DNA of 64,000 bases, taken from NCBI GenBank assembly GCA_014529385.2, contig CM043965.1, forward strand, positions 60,528,433 to 60,592,432, written 5' to 3'. Position 1 is the stretch's first letter; each line of letters opens with the position of its first letter. Shown piece by piece: positions 56,479 through 64,000 of the stretch. Position numbers and translations under genes: made by a program. The stretch is from Adiantum capillus-veneris (lineage: Eukaryota > Streptophyta > Polypodiopsida > Polypodiales > Pteridaceae). Under the pieces are notes generated by a model. The model had not been told where the DNA came from, made no database searches, and worked only from the letters and a program-made list of their open reading frames with translations.

Positions 56479-57039
56479 GTTTCAAAGCTACATGGATTGT
56501 CAGTGTGACGATGGCTTCTGAAACAAATGATGTACATGGTATTTAAAGTGAGCTCACATCAAATACCTGTTACATGAATGTTGGAGCTGTACAGATTGTC
56601 AGTTTGGCAATTGCTCTTATGGAATGTCCAAAAGTTTGGTTAGTGCTATAGAAGTGAGTATTTCTTGTCAGTTTGTCAAGGATACAGTGATTGCTTCTAT
56701 TAAAGAGTACATGTGTAACTGCATTCTTAAACTGTCGTTTTGGGTATGCTCGAAAGTGTTACGGGATCCAACGTGTACTATAAGACAGTGGCAAAATGTG
56801 CAGCTACCATTTTGTCATTGGAAAGTTAGTGACTCAAAGCAATGGCAGAGTGCGAAGCTACCACTATGTCATTGGGACAGGGTTCACACGCAGGCAATAC
56901 ATGAGTCGACGAGGTGTTGAATACACCAGGGTTGACAATGAGCATGTATGTGTCGTATATGTGTCGACAGGTGTTGAATACATCAGTGTTGATAGTAAGC
57001 ATGTACGACATAGATGCAAACGAGGACGTTTGAGATTTC
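56479..57039 (+). other. Gypsy 3' non-coding region
   Basis: Between the pol stop and the purine tract. It holds two diverged direct repeats: AGCTACCA.T.TGTCATTGG (about 56811 and 56866) and GGTGTTGAATACA.CAG.GTTGA (about 56912 and 56970). No open frame is supported. Confidence 0.6.
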
Positions 57040-57050
57040 AAGAGGGGGTA
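57040..57050 (+). other. Polypurine tract of gypsy element
   Basis: AAGAGGGGG immediately before the 3' LTR start; the expected plus-strand priming site. Confidence 0.8.
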
Positions 57051-58276
57051 TGTCACCAGCGTGTGACTACTATCTATCCTTTTTGTTGATTTCTTTCTTA
57101 TTATCTATTTACTTTCACTTTTTGGAAACACCCCTCGGGAAATCTAACTGCCTTGCATTGCATAGCTAGTGTGGAACTGTCCAGAGGGAGTCCAAGCCTG
57201 AGGGCAAGAGAGCACTAAGGTTGGACAAGGACTATGGTTAGCCAAGTGGGGTCATTGACTAGCCAAAGTGGAATCCTTTGCTACAGAGGCTACATTTCAG
57301 TTATGGATGTGGCCGCAGTGTACAAAGAGGGTCGGATGACCTAGAAAGATACAATGGCAGCATCTCCTAAAATTTAGGGAACTGCTATTTTGGGACCTGA
57401 AAATGTGTTGACGTCATTACCTCCGGAATGACAAAGGGAACATTTTCTTACTCTGCCGTGAAGTCAACTGGGCAGCCGGTTGGGAGATTTTTAGGCGGCA
57501 ACCCCGAAACGGGAAAATGCTTGTAAATGTGTCAAGTGGCATCTTCTGGTGCACTTGCCTCATGCAACAAGAGTTGGCGCTGAATTTAGGAGGGGGAGAG
57601 CCTCATTTTCAGTTTTGTCACAGGTTAAGAGCTATGGAGTGCTTGCTTTCCCTCTTATGCACAGTGCGGTGCCAGGAGTGATGCCCTGCACGCTACGCAC
57701 TGCCCTCTCTCTCCCCTATGGCAGTATGTTATGCCCCACTAGTGGGCTTTTCATTTGACCAATGTACAGTTGTGTGGGTTCATGCGCGATTGCCGAGGCA
57801 AGAGCCTCTTGCACAGGTACTGGATTAGCTAGAGGCTAATCCCCCGCAGGTACAAGTGATTCGGAGAGGTTTCACGCCCAAAATCTCGTCCGATTCAAAG
57901 GGCAAGTAGCCCTACAGGTGCGGGAGCTCGAGGACTTGCTACGGATGCTGACCGTGAAGAGTTCTAGTATATTTATGCTGCCGAAATCAGGCCGGAACAG
58001 TCAAAATTCAGCCAAGGTTGTGCGGGGCAGCTTATAGGGATCCACAGCGTTTATTCCCTCTTTTGAACAATAAAGAAATACCGAAAGGGGCGCCTAAGTT
58101 AGGGGCCAATCTGGTGTCGGTCTACTCATACAAGTGCAATCTAGCAGCTTGTATCCCTCTCCCCTTTGTTGTGTCTTGAAAGTACAGGTAAAATAGACGA
58201 CTAATAATGGGTGAAAGCTAAATCAAGGTTTAAAGTAAAGTCTACGGCCCTTTTTGGATTGAACAGGCCGGTTTCA
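57051..58276 (+). repeat. 3' LTR of gypsy element
   Basis: 1,226 bp. It matches the 5' LTR with about ten substitutions seen by eye and one 239-bp internal deletion at about 57950 (GGATGC joined to TGACCGTG). It carries AATAAA at 58069-58074 and the hairpin at 58089-58107. Confidence 0.93.
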
Positions 58277-58281
58277 GGTGC

Positions 58282-59496
58282 AGAGCATGTGTCAGGACAT
58301 CGCAGAGTCAGTTCCAGCTGAGTGGCTCACGCCTCTCGAGCCAGTAGCACCCCGGTGGATGGGAGTCTTCACACGACTGGAGGTTCTCATCTCAGTCAGG
58401 GCCTGCTCAGAGACTATCCCAGCCCTGTTCTTTGAGCTGCAAGGTGGGGGACGTCTATAGCGAGTTGCATAGAGGCCCCGCAGGTAGCAGAGTGCTGTTT
58501 TCAGAGGATCCGAGTAGTGGGCATCTGTGGGAGGACTTGCGTTATAGACCCTGACCTAGCAGCTCTTGAGACTGGACACTGGAGGCTTTGGGCTTGGGAG
58601 TGTTGTCCACTGGCACGAGTACAGTGGGATCCTGGTGAGTGGCTATGGAGGGACCCCTTCTCTTCTGCAGACCACCCAGGAGTCCCATTCTTTCAGTACA
58701 CTATTCGACTGGGACGTCATATACTAGCAGCACAAAGAGAGGCCCGTCCCGCTACAGCACGTCATTGGCAGGAGGAGGGCCTCACAGTCGAGTTCTTGGC
58801 AGCCTGTTGGGAGAGGTTGTGGGACTCCAGACAGCCGAGGCGAGTCACCTTGTTTCAGTGGCTCGTCGCACACAGAGCTACAGCAGTAGGGAGCTGGCTA
58901 GTGCATAGTGGTCTCTCGGCCGCATGTGCAGCTTGTGACCATTTGGTGGAGAGTCAACGTCACTGTCTTTGGGACTGTCCCTCGGCCCAGCAGGTGTGGC
59001 TACGAGTTCTTCGGCTGATGCCTGCTCTCTCCACGGCTCGACAGTACACTTGGGGGGCAGCGGCTTGGTCCACCCTCACGGGCCCGACACTTCAGTTTGA
59101 GCTATCTTCCACCAGTAGGATGATAGTGATGCAGGGGGGGCGACCTACACTCCAGCCTGCCTACAGAGCTTACTCCACAGGAGTGGTGCAGTGAGAGAGA
59201 GGAGTGTTGGGAGTTCATCAGTGGCTTGACACTTTGGTTCATCTGGCGGACCCGCTGTTTCCACATCTTTGAGACTCGCCCCGTGCCACCAGCTTGTTCG
59301 TGACTTTTGGCTAGAGCTGATCCATACTCTCAGAAGACAGCTTGAGGGACTACAGGCCAGCTCCGACCACATGCGGGAGCGCCGCGAGGCTTTCCTTCGA
59401 CTCTGGCGCCCTGGGCCTTTCTACACCATAGTCCAGGGTGTGCTCAGATGGCACTACCGTCCACCTGTGTGGCTCTTCCCTCCTCCCATCTCTTGA
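58282..59496 (+). pseudogene. LINE copy B ORF2 C-terminal region with zf-RVT
   Basis: It continues ORF2 after the gypsy insertion: AEWLTPLEPVAPRWM, then 58517-59150 MGICGRTCVIDPD with the zinc-binding region LFQWLVAHRATAVGSWL, CAACDHLVESQRHCLWDC (Cys/His ligands intact, unlike copy A). A frameshift or stop lies near 59150. The final block LWRPGPFYTIVQG...LFPPPIS ends at 59494-59496. The 3'UTR and poly(A) follow. Confidence 0.85.
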
Positions 59497-59643
59497 TTTA
59501 GCCTCATTGTATATATGTTGTTTTTTCATTGGGAGAGTCTCCCCATCATGTTTGTTGTAGCCCTCTCTTGCAGAGGTGGTTGTAGCCCTATGGGCAGTTT
59601 TCATTAACTAATAGAAGGATCTTTTTCTCGGGGAAAAAAAAAA

Positions 59644-59659
59644 AAAGAAACCTAGCGCT
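59644..59659. repeat. Target-site duplication of LINE copy B (right)
   Basis: AAAGAAACCTAGCGCT, exact copy of 43575-43590, overlapping the last As of the poly(A) tail. Confidence 0.92.
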
Positions 59660-60500
59660 AGCACTTTCTGGGAGAAGAGGCAGCAAGAACACTCTGTTCA
59701 ACAGGCAACTTCTCAGCAAGACCCCCATCAGCAAACCTAGCGTTTTTCCCTACAGTAGCCTGGCGTTTATGCACAGCAGATCAGCCCCGGCAGCAGCAAG
59801 ACAACCGATCAGCCCTAGCGTTAGCAGATTCTCACCACAAGACAGTTTTCAGCCCAAGCGTTTTTGCATCAGCATAGCGTTTTGCAGATTCACCGCGACG
59901 GAACGCCAAGAAGCATCAGCGTTTTCAGTTTTCAGCAATCAGACATCGCAGAAGAAGCCCCAAACCTCGCAGATCTCACCTTCCCGCAGCAGATCCTCAC
60001 CGCACAGTCACATCGGCCACAGTTTGCAGTTTCAGCCAGGAAAACGCAGATTTCAGCATCTGCGTTTTCAGCGCGTCGTCGTCGCATCGTCGCCACCGAC
60101 ATCGTCACTGACATATAGTCAAAATTCAGCAGATACAAGATTTGCAGATCTCAGCCCTTAGCGTTTTCAGATTTCAGCCTGTCTCATCGTCGTCCTCATC
60201 ATCATCGACAAGTCCAAAGCATTGTAGAGATTTGTGCAATCAATAGTAGAACGCTCTCGCCATAGAGAGCGGGGCCTTCGGAGGAGGGTTTGACAACATT
60301 CTGGTGTCGTATTCTTCTCTCGCTATCTCTCAGTCTCATGCACCTTCATTCACAGTGTTAACCACTTTGTTTGTGTCCATTGCACTCTCTCACCAAAGGA
60401 ACAGAAGGCTCTCCCTTCCGTCAATAAAAAGGAACCTTGAGCATAGTTCGGAGCACTCATCTTGAGCAAAGTTCAACATTCACTTCCGCTGCACCTTACA
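59660..60500 (+). repeat. 5' LTR, right part (TSD CTTTG element)
   Basis: Contains many short CAGCCCTAGCGTTTT-type repeats, then TCAATAAAAAGGAACC, a candidate poly(A) signal, and ends TTCCGCTGCACCTTACA just before the primer site. It matches 62748-63250, which lacks two internal stretches present here. Confidence 0.88.
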
Positions 60501-60501
60501 T

Positions 60502-60513
60502 TGGTATCAGAGC
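60502..60513 (+). other. Primer-binding site (TSD CTTTG element)
   Basis: Exact TGGTATCAGAGC, one base after the LTR end. Complementary to the initiator tRNA-Met 3' end. Confidence 0.92.
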
Positions 60514-60962
60514 TTTGGCAGTGTTCCGTATCACTCAAGGAAAGAACCAAAAGAACCACAGAAATTTTTTTGCTTGTTGCGGTCGCACGTAACCCAAGTC
60601 CTCATGGGCGTGTCGATTCCTAATCGTGTTTTTGAAGAGTGACAGGAAACCCAAGAAAGAAGGGCTTGTCCAGCCTCCCCTTGCTCTCTTCTCACTCATT
60701 GCGAGCGGACCGTGCACTTAGCGGTCGGCCAATCGACGTGAGGTGGGAAAAAGCAACCTTGGTGTGAGCGCAAGGCCGCCAAGGGGTGCGCCCGCAGGGA
60801 AGAGTATAGCTCGGGTAAGAGAAGATCCTTCTCTAACACAGATTGCAAGCGAAAGAAGAACCTCAAGAATCTCAAGACCCCCAAGAACCTCAAGACCCTC
60901 AAAAACCCAAGAACCACAAGAACCCAAGTTCCTCGTGAACTTAAGAACCCACGACTCAGTGT
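60514..60962 (+). other. Internal leader of the TSD CTTTG element
   Basis: Untranslated leader between primer site and ORF. It includes an array of short AAGAACC/CTCAAGA words at about 60856-60950, i.e. repeated CAAGAACC units. Confidence 0.5.
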
Positions 60963-61964
60963 ATGGTCATCACCCAAAGCGGAATGGATACTTTGCATGA
61001 AGGTGATGAGCATGAAGACGGTGAAGAAGAATTTTCCCCACCAAGAGGTTTTTCTAACCCTCCCCCTTCCCCATCTGCGCAAAGGATTTCACTAACTCCT
61101 ATGGAGGCTTTCGACAAGATGATGATGGACAGGAAGTTAGAACGCAAAGCAAGAAAGTTAGAACGCGAAGAAAGAAAGGCAGCTATTGCACGTGAGGGTG
61201 AGCAAGCGCGCTTGGCGGCCGAAGAAAGAATGGCAGCCATAGATCGTAAATACGAAGAAACAATGGCAGCCAAAGCACGTGACCGCGCAGAGTTGTTGCG
61301 ACTCTTTTCTAATGTGCAGGGGCAGATTGAACAGAATCTGGAGAAGGAGCCTCTCTCAGTCTTGTCTTCTCCAAAGCAGGACACAAAAGAATTACATGAT
61401 TTGCATGATAATGATAAGCATAATGATTTGCATGATCAAGATGTGATTATTCACGAGCATGATGATTTGCAGGATAATGACGTGATTGTTCACAAGGTTG
61501 ATGGTATAGTTGATACTTTTTCTAGTAAAGCTAACCTCATTGCAAATTCGATCGATCACGAAGAACTGATCTTGCCTCTCGAGTCGAGGTCCACAGAACC
61601 CCCGCAGGAAGATTCGATCAATAACAAAGAACCGATCTTGGCTCTCGAGTCAAGGTCCAAAGAACCCCCACAGGAAGTATTATGTGTTCGAATGATTAGT
61701 CAGCACGCATTGTTCGAGTGTTTCGTTCGTGATGCTTTCCTGTACTTTAGTCACCCTCCTTATGTGATCCCTTTTCATAGGCATGACATATTGTACGATG
61801 AGCACAATTCACTCATGATTGAGCACGGATGTATGCGGATTACTCATGAAAAGATGAAATGTTTGCATTCAAGGAATTCACATTCCTTCTCTCTTCCTTG
61901 GCATGACACAGTATCAGGATTGAGCATAAGCATAGGCATTTCCATTGTGTTTTGCCACAGTTGA
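60963..61964 (+). CDS. Gag-like or unknown ORF of the TSD CTTTG element
   Basis: 333 codons from the frame start; the second ATG (MDTLHEGDEHEDG) is an alternative start. Order: acidic N-terminus, Pro-rich FSNPPPSPS, a long basic coiled-coil-like segment (RKLERKARKLEREERKAA, about 50-120), an Asp/His-rich stretch with repeated LHDN and HDDLQDND, two near repeats with L.LESRS.EPPQE (about 200-240), then an unrelated Cys/His/aromatic C-terminus. No CCHC knuckle or capsid motif is evident. Position suggests a structural protein of the element; not recognised. A further open stretch (about 62180-62300) has RFRRGPKK-like basic sequence. Confidence 0.45.
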   Translation: MVITQSGMDTLHEGDEHEDGEEEFSPPRGFSNPPPSPSAQRISLTPMEAFDKMMMDRKLERKARKLEREERKAAIAREGEQARLAAEERMAAIDRKYEETMAAKARDRAELLRLFSNVQGQIEQNLEKEPLSVLSSPKQDTKELHDLHDNDKHNDLHDQDVIIHEHDDLQDNDVIVHKVDGIVDTFSSKANLIANSIDHEELILPLESRSTEPPQEDSINNKEPILALESRSKEPPQEVLCVRMISQHALFECFVRDAFLYFSHPPYVIPFHRHDILYDEHNSLMIEHGCMRITHEKMKCLHSRNSHSFSLPWHDTVSGLSISIGISIVFCHS

Positions 61965-62407
61965 TTGATTTAGATCAGAAAGTCAAGATTCGACCCCATT
62001 GTTTGCGTGTGTTTGATAAACGGTTTGGCACTCCGTCACTTTGTTCATCTAGATTGCATGCACAGTTTTTTCGAAGGAATAGTCTTTTTTCACTCACTTT
62101 ACATGGAATGGGTATGTTATGGTTTTGTGTTGAAGGTGGTTTCAGGAATTTTCAGCCTCCTCGGAGATTCTTGAAGAAGGTAGACGCATGACTATCCACA
62201 AAGTTGAAGCATTGAAGGAGCCACAGATGACTTTGTATCGCTTTCGGCGCGGCCCAAAGAAGCAATCGTTGCAGACCTTTATGAATTCAAGTATCGCATG
62301 ACCCACGCATCAGAGTGGGCCGGCGAAAAGTCCTTTCCAAGATTCCAGCCGCCGCTGTTGGCGATCTCCCTCGACGCCATACAGTTCGGTACCAGTACCC
62401 CTCTTTG

Positions 62408-62419
62408 AAAAGGAGGGGA
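62408..62419 (+). other. Polypurine tract (TSD CTTTG element)
   Basis: AAAAGGAGGGGA directly before the 3' LTR start, the expected plus-strand primer site. Confidence 0.8.
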
Positions 62420-63250
62420 TGTCACATGCACATCTAACCCTATGTGTACGTGGACAAGCTACTTCATGACATGGGTTCAGTTCAGTTAGATTAGGAAGTG
62501 TTCTGGCACTTTTGTGAGTCTGTTCGCAGACCGTGCATGTCCAAGCACTTAGAGTAGATACATATCCTCTCGTTGCACACAGCATGATCATCAGATTTCC
62601 ATCAGAACCCATCAGGAGCATTTTTACAGTGCATAGACCTGTTTTCCCTATTTCTGACATTTTTCACTTGTTATTTTTATGTGACTTTTGTTGGGAACTA
62701 GGTAGGGCAATTTTAGCAAGCAAGTATATAAAGAAACCTAGCGCTAGCACTTTCTGGCAGAAGAGGCAGCAGGAACACTCTGTTCAACAAGCAACTTCTC
62801 AGCAAGACCCCCATCAACAAACCTAGCGTTTTTGCTACAGCAGAAGCCTAGCATTTTTCCCTACAGCAACCTGGCGTTTTTGCACAGCAGATCAGCCCTA
62901 GCGTTAGCAGATTCCCACCGCAAGATAGTTTTCAGCCCTAGCGTTTTTGCATCAGCATAGCGTTTTGCAGATTTCAGCCCTTAGCGTTTTCAGCTTTCAG
63001 CCCGTCTCGTCATTGTCCTCATCGTCGGCAAGTCCGGGTTTGACAACATTCTAGTGTCGTATTCTTCTCTCTCTATCTCTCAGTCTCATGCACCTTCATT
63101 CATAGTGTTCACCACTTTGTTTGTGTCCATTGCACTCTCTCACTAAAGGAACAGAAGGATCTCCCTTCCGTCAGTAAAAAGGAATCTTGAGCACAGTTCG
63201 GAGCACTCATCTTGAGCAAAGTTCAACATTCACTTCCGCTGCACCTTACA
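62420..63250 (+). repeat. 3' LTR (TSD CTTTG element)
   Basis: 831 bp, TGTCACATGCACATC...CTGCACCTTACA. It contains the uninterrupted LINE B target region (TATATAAAGAAACCTAGCGC), which gives the empty site for comparison. It lacks about 0.3 kb present in the 5' LTR. Confidence 0.9.
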
Positions 63251-63255
63251 CTTTG

Positions 63256-63824
63256 TCATGAATGTTTCTCTATGTGGTCTTTTGTATCCATGCGTGGCAC
63301 TAGGAAACTCCGAGTGACCTTCGGGTCTTGGTCTAACCCTTGAGTTTTGCAGGTTACGGCGGAGGGGCCTAAACCCTCGAAGAAGATGAAGGAACTAAAG
63401 AAATCTCAACAATTGAAGTCTCGACGAGTGGCCAAATTATAAAATGAGTTAGGCCCAACTTTTGAAGTCTCGTGAGTAGTCCAACTTATAAAATGGGTTA
63501 GGAATTTAGAAGTTGCGAACCCGCCCAGTCCTGTGCCACAAGCAACCACACGAGACACACGCTCAGTATGTTGTTCCGACAATTGGTGCAACTGACGGAG
63601 CAACAAGAACGGAATCCAACCAATAATTGAATTGATTTGGAGGCCTAGTATATCTACTTGGGATCTTTGTGTTAGTAGAATCTTAAATGAATAGCTCTAT
63701 GTGATCCCAATATTTATTTTGGCTTCAGGTATTTATTTTACTTATTTGTCAAAGTCTGGGTAGGGCAATTTACTAAGAAGGGTATATAAACAACCCCTCA
63801 GTTATTCATTGCTAAGATTGGTTG

Positions 63825-63916
<92 letters not shown>

Positions 63917-63926
63917 GATAGATATC
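63256..63926 (+). other. Flank with LTR promoter-like piece and microsatellite
   Basis: 63760-63790 has GGTAGGGCAATTTACTAAG and TATATAAA, like the promoter block of the TSD CTTTG element LTR, so this is probably another, diverged LTR. A CT run (63827-63889) and TA run (63890-63915) follow. 63256-63650 has short unsupported open frames only. Confidence 0.4.
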
Positions 63927-64000
63927 TGTAACAAATTGCTGACGTGTCAAAGCCTAAAGAATGGAAACCCTAATTTCTGCCAGAAACCCTAATTGCAAAA
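63927..64000 (+). repeat. Start of an LTR of the element 1/2 family, cut by window edge
   Basis: TGTAACAAATTGCTGACGTG followed by TCAAAGCC matches the outer end of the LTRs at 25784-28482, here in plus orientation. Only the first 74 bases are in the window. Confidence 0.75.

Larger units (their letters stand above)
49845..58281 (+). mobile_element. Ty3/gypsy chromovirus-like element, full length
   Basis: The element proper is 49850-58276 (8,427 bp) with target duplication GGTGC (49845-49849, 58277-58281). Order: 5' LTR, primer region, gag, protease, RT, RNase H, integrase, chromodomain, purine tract, 3' LTR. The domain order RT-RNase H-integrase places it in Ty3/gypsy, and the C-terminal chromodomain in the chromovirus branch. 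The LTRs are nearly identical apart from one 239-bp deletion, so insertion is recent; it is the youngest event in the nest. Confidence 0.95.
43591..59643 (+). mobile_element. L1-like LINE copy B with two nested insertions
   Basis: A plus-strand LINE of about 6.1 kb once a solo LTR (45796-47307) and a gypsy element (49850-58276) are removed. Ends: target duplication at 43575-43590 and poly(A) at 59634-59646. ORF1 has an internal deletion near 44812. ORF2 runs in three pieces: 45203-45795, 47313-49849 and 58282-59496. It is used here as the reference for CAG codons lost in copy A. Confidence 0.92.
43267..63255 (+). mobile_element. Non-autonomous LTR retrotransposon (TSD CTTTG) hosting nested insertions
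   Basis: The element proper is 43272-63250 with CTTTG on both sides (43267-43271, 63251-63255). It has a 5' LTR (43272-43590 plus 59660-60500), primer site 60502-60513, an internal part with one ORF, a purine tract (AAAGGAGGGGA before 62420) and a 3' LTR (62420-63250). After removing LINE copy B and its duplicated target it is about 3.9 kb. No pol is present. The LTRs differ by roughly 5% over their first 170 bases by eye, plus deletions, so it is older than the gypsy copy inside. Confidence 0.88.

Noticed and set aside
60502-60513. tRNA-Met gene
   Set aside because: Only the 12-base complement of the tRNA 3' end is present, which is the retroelement primer site; no cloverleaf can be formed.

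Overview
The window is nuclear DNA of a land plant with a large, repeat-rich genome. It has spliced host exons with GT/AG borders, plant-type non-LTR (LINE) and chromodomain Ty3/gypsy retrotransposons, initiator-tRNA-Met primer sites and many microsatellites. Species cannot be read from the sequence. A 22 kb repeat-filled intron and a LINE with a coiled-coil plus RRM ORF1 fit a fern or another large-genome non-model plant, but that is inference.

Host gene: eight exons on the minus strand (42105 down to 17585) join without a frame break into 326 codons plus stop. They encode a METTL22-like seven-beta-strand methyltransferase (ELGAGTG motif, FAADVIYSD block). The first exon or exons lie to the right and were not found. 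One intron (18267-40581, 22.3 kb) holds at least six transposable elements. A multi-level nested stack (43272-63250) lies 5' of the first exon seen.

Layout. 1-4639: relics of two LINE families. 4654-11592: an almost complete L1-like LINE (copy A, minus) with a 14-bp target duplication. 11607-17584: mostly non-coding AT-rich DNA. 17585-18266: the last three METTL22-like exons. 18370-21059: tandem duplications and a minus-strand LTR-element piece. 21060-28660: a second, different LINE family (minus), split by a non-autonomous LTR element (25784-28482). About 29001-31271: a second element of that LTR family. 31358-32940: another LTR element with a gag relic. 32941-39126: LINE copy C split by a truncated Ty3/gypsy element (33403-37627). 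39135-39490: a hAT-type MITE. 39500-42105: an LTR fragment, then five host exons. 42106-63250: a non-autonomous LTR element (TSD CTTTG) that received LINE copy B (16-bp TSD), which in turn received a solo LTR (TSD CCCCC) and a full-length Ty3/gypsy element (TSD GGTGC). 63256-64000: another LTR-like piece and the start of one more LTR.

All transposon genes are broken, mostly by stop codons. In LINE copy A nine of ten ORF2 stops are CAG-to-TAG changes, the pattern expected from deamination of methylated CHG cytosines. The most interesting unexplained signal is a short hairpin module just after the poly(A) signal that recurs in at least six LTR families that otherwise look unrelated.
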